A stretch of 64,000 bases of DNA from Streptomyces asiaticus (GTDB lineage Bacteria > Actinomycetota > Actinomycetes > Streptomycetales > Streptomycetaceae), in assembly GCF_018138715.1 (NCBI RefSeq), contig NZ_JAGSHX010000006.1:7130001-7194000 (forward strand). Direction: 5' to 3'. Below the pieces are notes generated by a model. It was not told where the DNA came from and did not search any database. It saw nothing but the letters and a program-made list of their open reading frames with translations. Positions 9,196 to 16,252 of the stretch are shown here, in pieces. Each line of letters begins with the position of its first letter. Positions within the stretch are counted from its first letter, which is position 1. A program made the translations under genes and the position numbers.

Positions 9196-10424
9196 TCACC
9201 TCCGCCGTCCGTACCCTCGCCACGGAGCTCACCGGCGACGACCTGCCCGCCTACGTCTACGACCTGGCCGCGCTCCGCGCGCACGCGCGGGCCGTACGGG
9301 ACGCGCTGCCGCCGGGCCTGGAGCTGTACTACGCCGCGAAGGCCAACCCGGCGCCCGCCGTCCTCCGGGCCCTCGCGCCCCACGTCACCGGCTACGAGGT
9401 CGCCTCGGGCGGTGAGGTGGAGCATGTCCGCGCGGCCGTCCCCGGGGCGCCGCTGGCCTTCGGCGGGCCGGGCAAGACCGAGGGGGAGCTGCGGCGGGCG
9501 CTGACGCTGGGCGTGGAGCGGTTCCATGTGGAGAGCGAGCAGGAGCTGCGACTGCTGGCCGGGGCGGCGGAGGACGCGGGGATCGACACCGTGGACGTCC
9601 TCCTGCGCGTCAACCTCCCCCTGGACGGTGACGAGTTGGGCAGCGGGGGGCCGCTCGGCGCGGCGCTGGGCGGTGCGGCGCTCGCCATGGGCGGCCGCCC
9701 CAGCCCCTTCGGACTCGACCCCGAGGCCGTGGAGCGCTGCCTCCCCCTGCTCTCCCCGGGCGGCGCGGGCGGCCCCCTCCGGCTGCGCGGCATCCACGCC
9801 CACCTCGCCAGCGGCCTCGACGCCCCCACTCAGGTGGCCGTGGCCGCCGCGATCGCCGACTGGGCGCGGAAGCTGTCCGAACGCCACGGTCTGGGGATCA
9901 CCGAGGTGAACGTCGGCGGCGGGATGGGCGTGGACTACGCCCATCCCGACCGCCGCTTCGACTGGGCCGCCTACGGCCGGGGCATGGCGGACCTCGCCCT
10001 GCGCCACCCCGGTCTCACTCTGCGGATCGAGCCCGGCCGGGCGCTGACCGTCTACTGCGGCTGGTACGTCACCGAGGTGCTGGACATCAAGCACAGCGGC
10101 GGCGAGGCGTTCGCGGTGGTGCGCGGCGGCACCCACCACATCCGCACCCCCGCCACCAAACAGCACGACCAGCCCTTCCAGGTGCTCCCCACGGACACCG
10201 GGTGGACCCGGCCGTGGCCGCGCCCGGCCGTACGGGACGAACCGGTCACGCTGGTCGGCCAGCTGTGCACCCCGAAGGACGTCCTGGCCGCCCGGATCCC
10301 GGTCACGGAACTCCGGGTGGGCGACCGCGTGGCCTTCGCGATGGCGGGCGCGTACGCGTGGAACATCTCGCACCACGACTTCCTGATGCACCCCCGGCCG
10401 GGCTTCCACTACCTGGAGGAGTGA
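9192..10424 (+). CDS. Type III PLP-dependent decarboxylase of the siderophore operon (PvsE/LysA-like)
   Basis: A 410-residue fold-III decarboxylase related to diaminopimelate decarboxylase, staphyloferrin SbnH and vibrioferrin PvsE. ELYYAAKANPAP holds the PLP lysine. Glycine-rich VNVGGGMGVDY and RIEPGRALTVYCGWYV bind the cofactor phosphate. QLCTPKDVL contains the active-site cysteine and HDFLMHPRPGFHYLEE closes the C-terminal barrel. It probably makes an amine building block (ethanolamine or a diamine) or decarboxylates a citryl-amino-acid intermediate. The start is TTG at 9192, inside the previous stop (TTGA), so translation depends on coupling. It is the last gene of the operon. Confidence 0.85.
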   Translation: MITSAVRTLATELTGDDLPAYVYDLAALRAHARAVRDALPPGLELYYAAKANPAPAVLRALAPHVTGYEVASGGEVEHVRAAVPGAPLAFGGPGKTEGELRRALTLGVERFHVESEQELRLLAGAAEDAGIDTVDVLLRVNLPLDGDELGSGGPLGAALGGAALAMGGRPSPFGLDPEAVERCLPLLSPGGAGGPLRLRGIHAHLASGLDAPTQVAVAAAIADWARKLSERHGLGITEVNVGGGMGVDYAHPDRRFDWAAYGRGMADLALRHPGLTLRIEPGRALTVYCGWYVTEVLDIKHSGGEAFAVVRGGTHHIRTPATKQHDQPFQVLPTDTGWTRPWPRPAVRDEPVTLVGQLCTPKDVLAARIPVTELRVGDRVAFAMAGAYAWNISHHDFLMHPRPGFHYLEE

Positions 10425-10590
10425 GGGCGGACAGCTCTCAGTCGGCTGCGGGCCGGGGCTCGCCCCCGTCCTGGTAGAAGGCCGTGCGCGGGAAGCCCCT
10501 GTCACCATGCGTGCACCTTGGTCTCACAGGTAGTGGCCACTGAGAGCGGCTACGCTGAGAGCGCACCGCACCCGAAGGAGGCTCCCGGTC
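10425..10590. promoter_or_regulatory. Intergenic region: operon end and Uma2 promoter
   Basis: A GGGGC-TC-GCCCC hairpin (10455-10466) follows the decarboxylase stop and may terminate the siderophore operon. The perfect palindrome AGTGGCCACT (10532-10541) lies before TACGCT, a possible -10 element, and GAAGGAGG precedes the Uma2 start. Confidence 0.35.
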
Positions 10591-11172
10591 ATGACCGCGA
10601 CCCACGATCGTCCGCAGATGCTGCCGGAGGAGTTCGAGGAGTACGCGCGGCTGGCGGCCCGCGTGGCGGAGGGAGTGCGGTGGGAGTTCATCAACGGGAA
10701 GATCGGGGTCACGCCGGTGCCGGATGGCGATCATGGGCGGATCATCCAGTGGCTGGCGCGGATCTGCATCCAGGCCCATCCCGACCTGTGGCTGCACGAC
10801 CAGGGCCTCAAGGTCGAGACCTACCGCAACGGCCATGCCCGCCCCGATGGGACCCTCGCCCACAGTGACGCGTTCGTCGGCCAGGGGGAGTGGGCCGACG
10901 CCGATCCCGTCCTGATGGTCGTGGAGGTCACCTCGTACGACTCCGACACCGACCGCAGGGACCGGGTGGAGAAGCCACGCGCTTACGCGGAGACGGGCAT
11001 CCCGGTGTATCTGCTGGTCGACCGGGAGGCCGGTGAGGTCACCGTGTTCAGCGAGCCCGACGGGGTCCGGTACGAGAGCACCAAGACCGTGCCGTTCGGC
11101 AAGCCGCTCACGCTGCCCGCGCCGGTCGGCGTCACCCTGGACACCGAGCCGCTCCAGGGCTGGGTGCGCTGA
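10591..11172 (+). CDS. Uma2-family (DUF820) putative endonuclease-fold protein
   Basis: A 193-residue member of the Uma2 family, a PD-(D/E)XK nuclease-like fold very common in Streptomyces and cyanobacteria but of unproven function. Typical landmarks are the N-terminal GVRWEFINGKI, RPDGTLAHSDAF (the PD motif), VLMVVEVTSYDSDTDRRDRVEKPRAYAETGIPVYLLVD (the E-x-V and K segment) and a C-terminal strand region. ATG 10591 follows a strong GAAGGAGG site. It stands alone on the strand between the siderophore operon and a TauE gene, with a hairpin repeat after its stop. Confidence 0.9.
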   Translation: MTATHDRPQMLPEEFEEYARLAARVAEGVRWEFINGKIGVTPVPDGDHGRIIQWLARICIQAHPDLWLHDQGLKVETYRNGHARPDGTLAHSDAFVGQGEWADADPVLMVVEVTSYDSDTDRRDRVEKPRAYAETGIPVYLLVDREAGEVTVFSEPDGVRYESTKTVPFGKPLTLPAPVGVTLDTEPLQGWVR

Positions 11173-11192
11173 GGGGCGTCCGACGGGTCTTG

Positions 11193-11260
11193 ACGCCTGC
11201 GGCGGGCCACGCGGCGGAGCCGCATATCGAGGCTTCCCCCGTCCCCAGGGGTTGCGGTGG
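11193..11260. repeat. Short copy of the dispersed hairpin repeat
   Basis: Immediately after the Uma2 stop lie GCCTGCGGCGGGC and GCCACGCGGCGGAGCCGC followed by ATATCG. The core GCGGCGGAGCCGC (11211-11223) can fold as a GCGGC/GCCGC hairpin. The same words occur at about 41.3, 50.0 and 61.4 kb. It is a likely Uma2 terminator. Confidence 0.65.
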
Positions 11261-11279
11261 CCTGGAATGATTCCGTGGC

Positions 11280-12044
11280 ATGTACACCGTCACCCTCTGG
11301 GAGTTCGCCGCGCTCGCGGCGGCATCCATACTCGTCGGCTTCTCGAAGACCGCCGTCAGCGGCGCCAATACCGTCAGCCTCGCGATCTTCGCCGCCGTGC
11401 TTCCGGCCCGGGAGTCGACCGGTGTGCTGCTGCCCCTGCTGATCGTCGGCGATGTGCTCGCCGTGGGCACCTACCGTCGTCACGCGCACTGGGGGACGCT
11501 GCTCCGGCTGTTCCCTGCCGTGGCGGTCGGGGTCGTGGTGGGGACGGTGTTCATGCTGTGGGCCGGGGACGCGGAGGTGCGGACGTCCATCGGCGCGATC
11601 CTGCTGCTGATGGCGGGTGTCACGGTGTGGCGGCGCCGTGCGGCCGCCCGGGCGGCGGCCCCGGAGGTCCCGGCCGCCGACGGGGCGGGCGCACGGCTCA
11701 AGGCCGGTTCGTACGGGGTGCTCGGCGGCTTCACCACGATGGTGGCCAACGCGGGCGGTCCCGTGATGTCGCTCTACCTGCTCTCCGCCGGTTTCCGGAA
11801 GCTGGGCTTCCTGGGCACCTCGGCCTGGTTCTTCCTGATCGTCAACGTCGCCAAGGTGCCCTTCAGCGTCAGCCTCGGCCTGATCGACGGCCGCTCCCTG
11901 CTGCTGGACCTCCTGCTGGCGCTCTTCGTCCTGCCCGGTGCGTACATCGGTAAGGCGTGCGTGGACCGGATCAATCAGCGGCTCTTCGAGCGGCTGGTCA
12001 TCGCGGCGACGGTGCTGGGCGGACTTCAGTTGCTGCTGCGCTGA
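11280..12044 (+). CDS. TauE/SafE-family (sulfite exporter-like) membrane permease
   Basis: A 254-residue integral membrane protein with about eight hydrophobic segments in two related halves. Glycine-rich GFSKTAVSGANTVS after the first segment and GFTTMVANAGGPVMSLYLL in the second half are the paired family signatures. Family members are thought to move small organic or inorganic sulfur anions, but no substrate can be read here. Its 3' end overlaps the convergent GATase gene by 47 bp, so the two genes share coding DNA at their C-termini and may produce antisense overlap in transcripts. Confidence 0.85.
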   Translation: MYTVTLWEFAALAAASILVGFSKTAVSGANTVSLAIFAAVLPARESTGVLLPLLIVGDVLAVGTYRRHAHWGTLLRLFPAVAVGVVVGTVFMLWAGDAEVRTSIGAILLLMAGVTVWRRRAAARAAAPEVPAADGAGARLKAGSYGVLGGFTTMVANAGGPVMSLYLLSAGFRKLGFLGTSAWFFLIVNVAKVPFSVSLGLIDGRSLLLDLLLALFVLPGAYIGKACVDRINQRLFERLVIAATVLGGLQLLLR

Positions 12045-12759
12045 GGACCACATCGGCGAAGTTCGCCGCCAGCCGCCGTGCCGTACGCACGGACTCCGGC
12101 TCGACCCGCTCGGCCTCGACCCGGAGCGCGCGCAGGTCCAGGCCCGCGTCGGCCAGGGCGGCTTCGTCCCAGCCGTCGAGGCGGTCTGCCCCCACTTCCG
12201 GATGAAACTGCACGCCCCAGGCCCGCTCGCCCATCCGGAACGCCTGCACCGGACAGGCGTCGCTCGACGCGAGCCACGTGGCACCGGGGGGAAGCGCGGT
12301 GATCTGGTCACGATGGTTCTGAATGGCCCGGAACTCCCGCGGTACCCCGGCGAACAGCGCGTCGGCGTCGGCCTCGGGCCGCAACCGGACGGCACATGAG
12401 CCCCGCTCCGGCCGACCGTGATCGCCGAGCACTGTCCCACCCGCCGCGACGGCGAGCACTTGAGCCCCCAGGCAGATCCCCAGCAACGGGACACCCTCGG
12501 CGATGGCACGCCGGGTGAGTTCCCGTTCGGCCGGTAGCCAGGGCGCGTACGCGTCGGCATCCGGCAGGAAGCCACCACCGAGCAGGACCACCGCGTCGAA
12601 ACCCTCCGGGGACGCGGGGGCCGACGCGCCATCGGTTTCGACGACCGTCAGCCCCATCTCCTCCCACCACGGCCGCAGCCGCCCCGGCCCACTGCGCTCC
12701 GCGTTGCGGACGACCAGGAGGCGGGGGCGAGGGCCTGTGGGATCAGGAAACGACGTCAT
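11998..12759 (-). CDS. Class I glutamine amidotransferase domain protein
   Basis: A 253-residue stand-alone class I GATase. The nucleophile elbow GICLGAQVLA carries the catalytic cysteine, NHRDQI is a strand near the active site, and WGVQFHPEVG supplies the His-Glu pair. Proteins of this type include GMP-synthase-like GATases and gamma-glutamyl-peptide hydrolases of unknown substrate. The C-terminal about 50 residues (DEAALADAGLDLRALRVEAE) are helical. ATG 12759 begins MTSFPDPTGPRPRLLVVRN. Its 3' end overlaps the TauE gene. Confidence 0.85.
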   Translation of the reverse strand: MTSFPDPTGPRPRLLVVRNAERSGPGRLRPWWEEMGLTVVETDGASAPASPEGFDAVVLLGGGFLPDADAYAPWLPAERELTRRAIAEGVPLLGICLGAQVLAVAAGGTVLGDHGRPERGSCAVRLRPEADADALFAGVPREFRAIQNHRDQITALPPGATWLASSDACPVQAFRMGERAWGVQFHPEVGADRLDGWDEAALADAGLDLRALRVEAERVEPESVRTARRLAANFADVVLSAAATEVRPAPSPR

Positions 12760-12847
12760 ATCCCTGCCTTCTGTCCAGCTAGAGGCATCGCCATGCCTCC
12801 GCGACGCGGCTCTTGTAGTGGATCGTCCCTAACGGGAGCATTGCGCG

Positions 12848-13408
12848 GTGGACACCGACACGCTCGTGATGAATGTGGTCACGCTCCTCATCTCGCTGAT
12901 CGCGGTGGGCGTCACTGCCATCTTCTCCGTCCGGCAGGTCCGACTGATGACCCACGCGAACAAACTGCCGGTGGTGCTGGACCTCTTCAAGGAATGGCGT
13001 GATCCGGAGTTCGTCCGCCGTGAACAGCGCCTGTGGGAGCGACTGCCTCCCGAACCGAGCGCGGAGCGCGGATTCTCCGGGCTGGAGGAGCCGCTGCGCA
13101 GCGACGCGTACGAGGTGTGCACCTACTACCAAATGCTGGCCTACCTCGTCGCGTTCGACGTGATAGAGGAGGACCTGATATTTCTCGCGGTCCATTACCG
13201 CCTACTGAAGACCTGGGAGGTGGTCGAGCCGTACGTGCTCGCCGAGAGGCGGGCCAGGGGAGACTTCTACTCCTTCATGAACTTCTTCGAGGAGCTGGCC
13301 CTCATGACGAGCCAGAAATCCACTGCCGATGTCTACAGATCGGTGCGCGGGCGGGTCTTCGGCAGAGGCAGGCCCCGCCTCCCCGCCCGCCGCCTGTCCG
13401 GCCGGTAG
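12848..13408 (+). CDS. Membrane-anchored hypothetical protein (DUF4760-like)
   Basis: A 186-residue protein with one N-terminal membrane helix (VVTLLISLIAVGVTAIFSV) and a mostly helical cytoplasmic part: RLMTHANKLPVVLDLFKEWR, YYQMLAYLVAFDVIEEDLI and VVEPYVLAERR. The layout resembles DUF4760 proteins, whose function is unknown. GTG 12848 is the start; no strong ribosome site is visible. A basic C-terminal tail (RGRPRLPARRLSGR) follows. The neighbours (GATase, DUF397 gene) give no pathway clue. Confidence 0.7.
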   Translation: MDTDTLVMNVVTLLISLIAVGVTAIFSVRQVRLMTHANKLPVVLDLFKEWRDPEFVRREQRLWERLPPEPSAERGFSGLEEPLRSDAYEVCTYYQMLAYLVAFDVIEEDLIFLAVHYRLLKTWEVVEPYVLAERRARGDFYSFMNFFEELALMTSQKSTADVYRSVRGRVFGRGRPRLPARRLSGR

Positions 13409-13421
13409 AGCAGGGCGGGCT

Positions 13422-13637
13422 TCAGGTGCTGCTGCGGTGATGCGCCTTCAGGCCCACTATGAAGGTGCTCCATGAGTTGTTGGTGAATATGAGGACGGGC
13501 CCGTCGGGGTCCTTGGAGTCGCGTACGGGGACGATGCCGGGGAGGTTGTCGGCGACCTCGACGCAGTTGCCGCCGTTGTTGTTGCTGTGGCTGCTCTTGC
13601 GCCAAGCGGCGGTGCTCAGGTCCGGGGTGGTCGGCAT
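13422..13637 (-). CDS. DUF397 small protein
   Basis: A 71-residue protein with the DUF397 pattern W-R-K-S-S-x-S (AAWRKSSHSNNNGGNCVEVA), VPVRDSKDPDGPVL and a final strand NSWSTFIVGLK. DUF397 proteins are encoded next to XRE/DUF5753 regulators throughout Streptomyces (the BldB/WhiJ-type pairing) and are thought to act with them. Here the start overlaps the 3' end of the regulator gene by 22 bp, so the two form one transcription unit. Confidence 0.9.
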   Translation of the reverse strand: MPTTPDLSTAAWRKSSHSNNNGGNCVEVADNLPGIVPVRDSKDPDGPVLIFTNNSWSTFIVGLKAHHRSST

Positions 13638-14464
13638 GAGGTCAAGTCCTTCATCACAGCACGGATCATCGCCTCGGAATCACGGGGCGAGAGGGCCATG
13701 GCCCTGAGCAGATCGTAGTTCTCCCGGCGCATGGCGACTGCCCCTCGGTCCTCGATGATCACACCGGATTGACTGCCCTCGTCGTAGGCCACCAGCGGCT
13801 CACTGGCCACCGTAAAGAGCGTCAGCGAACCGCCTGCTTCGGCGTGCCCGCCCACTGTGAAAGGCAGCACCTGCATGGTCACGTGAGACTGCGTCCCGCG
13901 CTTGATCAGGGACGCCAACTGATCACGCATCACCTCTGGTCCGCCGACCGGACGGCGCAGCACAGCCTCGTCGATGATGAACCATGAGCGCGGCGGCTTG
14001 GGCTTGTCGAGCAGCGCCTGCCGATCGATACGAGCCTTGACCATCGACTCGATCTCCGCGTCGGGGGCATGCGGAAGGCCGCAGCGCAGAGAGTGTTCCG
14101 CGAGCTCGGGAGTTTGCAGCAGTCCGGGGAACGTGGCGCAGACGTACTGCTCGATGATGGTTGCTCGGCTCTCGATCTCGATCATTCGCCGGTACTTGCC
14201 CGGGAAGGGCTCATTCTTCGCCAGCGCGTAGATGCGCGCGAACATCCCGTCCGTCCCGAAGCACGCGTCCAGCTTCGCCGGAAGGTCGTCGTACGGCAGG
14301 GACTCCGCCGCCTCGATCCGGGCCAGGTGCGACTTGCTGTAGTTCAGCACCTCGGACAGCCGCCGCAGCGACATGTCCGCCTTCTCTCGGTGGCGCCGGA
14401 TCTCCGCGCCGAAGAGGTCGCGTGCCGAGCGGTCGGGAAACAGTTCGCGTGGCTGGAACGGCAT
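13616..14464 (-). CDS. XRE-family regulator with DUF5753 domain
   Basis: A 282-residue protein. An N-terminal helix-turn-helix (about residues 15-75: FGAEIRRHREKADMSLRRL, SKSHLARIE) is followed by the DUF5753 domain (YVCATFPGLLQTPELAEHSL, SWFIIDEAVLRRPVGG, TMQVLPFTVG). It is a WhiJ-like regulator paired with the downstream DUF397 gene. Such pairs affect development and antibiotic production in Streptomyces, but no target is evident here. A short divergent gene lies 154 bp upstream, the usual third member of this cassette. Confidence 0.9.
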   Translation of the reverse strand: MPFQPRELFPDRSARDLFGAEIRRHREKADMSLRRLSEVLNYSKSHLARIEAAESLPYDDLPAKLDACFGTDGMFARIYALAKNEPFPGKYRRMIEIESRATIIEQYVCATFPGLLQTPELAEHSLRCGLPHAPDAEIESMVKARIDRQALLDKPKPPRSWFIIDEAVLRRPVGGPEVMRDQLASLIKRGTQSHVTMQVLPFTVGGHAEAGGSLTLFTVASEPLVAYDEGSQSGVIIEDRGAVAMRRENYDLLRAMALSPRDSEAMIRAVMKDLTSCRPPRT

Positions 14465-14617
14465 CGTGCATCCCCTCTTGTCCCGCGATCTTGGCTGGGA
14501 CGTGTCGCCTCTTTCCAGCCTATGCGCCGGAACGCAACGGTGTGTGCACTCAACGTAATTGGCCGACCGGAAAGACAGGTCAACGTGTTCTCACACACCG
14601 AATCCACCGCTCCACGG

Positions 14618-14776
14618 ATGACGATGCGCGTCTACCGCGTCTCGCCGGACGGCGCGGTCGTGACGCAGGAGCTCGGCAGGGTGGTCGTCGTGGTCAAGGA
14701 CAAGCTCGAACCCCTGCGGTCCAGCCAGTTCCCACCCTGCCGCTGCCCGCGCCACCGCGACACCGTGGACCTGTGA
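14618..14776 (+). CDS. Small hypothetical protein divergent from the XRE/DUF397 pair
   Basis: A 52-residue protein beginning MTMRVYRVSPDGAVVTQELG and ending in the Cys-containing CRCPRHRDTVDL. Small proteins of this kind, with an extended beta stretch VVVVVKDKLEPLRSSQFPPC, often lie divergent to XRE/DUF397 cassettes in Streptomyces. ATG 14618 is chosen; GTG 14585 and ATG 14624 are in-frame alternatives and no convincing ribosome site separates them. The function is unknown. Two cysteines and a histidine near the C-terminus could bind a metal. Confidence 0.5.
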   Translation: MTMRVYRVSPDGAVVTQELGRVVVVVKDKLEPLRSSQFPPCRCPRHRDTVDL

Positions 14777-14900
14777 TGCAGCTGTGTCATGCCCATCGGG
14801 CATGGGTGCCTGCCAGCGGGCTGGGCCGTCGGAGTTCGCATCCGCCACACGTTTCATGCGTGAGCGATGAGTTCGGGCGGCGGGTCGGGTCTGCCCTGAC

Positions 14901-15147
14901 ATGACTCGAATCATCGCGGACATCTCCGTCCCCCTCGACGGCTTCGTCACCGGGCCCGACCCCGGCCCGGGCAGCGGTCTGGGCACCGGTGGCGAGGCCC
15001 TGCACACCTGGGCGTTCGCACCTCGCGCCCGTCGTGTTGGGCGCCGGAACGCCACTGTTCACCGGCGGAGCGTCGCGCACACTGGTCCAGCGGAGCGTGA
15101 CCTCGACAACGACCGCGACAGACCTGACCTACGACGTCTTCCGGTGA
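14901..15147 (+). pseudogene. DHFR/RibD-C family protein, internally deleted
   Basis: The first 35 or so codons, from ATG 14901, read MTRIIADISVPLDGFVTGPDPG, the N-terminus of a dihydrofolate-reductase-like (RibD C-terminal family) oxidoreductase. From about 15018 the homology jumps to the C-terminus in another frame: APVVLGAGTPLFTGGAS, then LVQRSVTSTTTATDLTYDVF and the family stop at 15145-15147. The central roughly 100 residues, including most of the NADPH site, are missing. This is a deletion scar, not an expressed small protein. It lies 4 bp before the hydrolase-fold gene, so promoter function may persist. Confidence 0.75.
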
Positions 15148-15151
15148 TCCG

Positions 15152-15994
15152 ATGACCACTGTCAACGCCAATGAGATCGCCTTGGGCATCGAGTCGTTCG
15201 GTGACAACTACGCGCCACTCGTCCTGCTCGTGGGCGGGACGACGATGCTTTCCTGGCCCGACGCGCTGTGCGAGCGCCTCGCCGCCGGCGGGCGCCGTGT
15301 GGTGCGCTACGACCTCCGCGATAGCGGGGAGTCGACGACGGCGGATCCGGAGGCGCCCGCCTACACCCTGCGCGACCTCGCCGCCGACGCGGCGGCCCTT
15401 GCGGACGCGCTCGGCGGGGGGCCTGCGCACCTCGCGGGGATCGGCGTCGGCGGGATGGTCGCTCAGGTGGCGGTGCTCGACCATCCGGGCGCGTTCTCGG
15501 CGCTCACCCTGGTCGGCACCCGCGCGGTTGCTCCTGGCCCGCCCGACGATGACCTCCCTGACCATGATCAGGCGACGATGAGCCGGCTGTTCGCGCGTCC
15601 GATGCCCGATTGGACCGACCGCGAGGCGGTTGCGGAGTTCGCCGCCGCCGGCGCGGAGATCCTCGGCGACGACCCCGTCGCCGCGCGCGCAATCGCTGCG
15701 CGCATCTGGGACCGTACGCCCGGAACTGCACCCCCGGTCCAGATGGCCAACCAGATGGGCATGGTGTTTTCCAGGCTCGACTGTAAACCCCGCTGGCGCG
15801 AGCGCCTGCCCGACATCGAGGTCCCCACGCTCGTCGTCCACGGCCGCCGCAACCGGTTCTTCCCCGTCGGCAACGGTGAGGCGATCGCGCACGAGATCCC
15901 CGGGGCACGGCTGCTCGTCCTTGAGGAGGCCGCCACTGCGATCCCCCATGCGGCGGTCGGCGAGGTCACCGAGGCGATGCTCACGCGCGGGTAG
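15152..15994 (+). CDS. Alpha/beta-hydrolase-fold protein with apparently degenerate catalytic triad
   Basis: A 280-residue protein with the full alpha/beta-hydrolase layout: LVLLVGGTTMLSWPDALCERL (oxyanion strand), VVRYDLRDSGES, the nucleophile-elbow position, PTLVVHGRRNRFFPVGNGEA and LLVLEEAATAIPHA. At the elbow the usual G-x-S-x-G-G is AGIGVGGM, so glycine replaces the nucleophilic serine. The acid position in HG-x-x-D-x-xFP is asparagine (HGRRNRFFP). The G-x-G-H near the C-terminus is EAATA, with threonine for histidine. The fold is intact while all three catalytic residues appear lost, suggesting a binding or regulatory role. ATG 15152 lies 4 bp after the DHFR-family pseudogene. The mapping of triad positions is by eye. 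Confidence 0.8.
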   Translation: MTTVNANEIALGIESFGDNYAPLVLLVGGTTMLSWPDALCERLAAGGRRVVRYDLRDSGESTTADPEAPAYTLRDLAADAAALADALGGGPAHLAGIGVGGMVAQVAVLDHPGAFSALTLVGTRAVAPGPPDDDLPDHDQATMSRLFARPMPDWTDREAVAEFAAAGAEILGDDPVAARAIAARIWDRTPGTAPPVQMANQMGMVFSRLDCKPRWRERLPDIEVPTLVVHGRRNRFFPVGNGEAIAHEIPGARLLVLEEAATAIPHAAVGEVTEAMLTRG

Positions 15995-16219
15995 AGAGCG
16001 GGGGCGCCGCGCGGGTCTGGCCTCCACGCAGCAGCGGATGTCGGAGGCTCGATCCGGCCGCGCGCCCGCGATCGGCACGATTCCAACCCGAGGTTGCCCA
16101 GGACGCTTCTTTGGTCCATGTCCCGTAAACCCACGGCTTCTGCCGTCAACACTCCACGTCGAACGTCGCAGTCATCACGGATATCACCTCGCCCTGAAAT
16201 TCACTAGGAGATCACGGCT

Positions 16220-16227
16220 TGCAATCG
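16220..16227. repeat. Left target-site duplication of the ISL3-type element
   Basis: TGCAATCG directly abuts the left inverted repeat and is repeated exactly at 19361-19368 next to the right inverted repeat. Eight base pairs is the usual duplication size for ISL3-family elements. Confidence 0.9.
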
Positions 16228-16252
16228 GGCTCTTCCTACTTCAGGTGGGGGC
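16228..16252 (+). repeat. Left terminal inverted repeat
   Basis: A 25-bp terminal repeat beginning GGCTCTTCCTACTTCAGG. The transposase stop codon (16236-16238) and its last residues PHLK are encoded within it, so the gene runs into the element end. Confidence 0.9.

Noticed and set aside
16000..16219. A tRNA or other RNA gene between the hydrolase and the transposon
   Set aside because: No cloverleaf, anticodon arm or CCA-like end could be drawn; nothing recognisable is seen in this interval.
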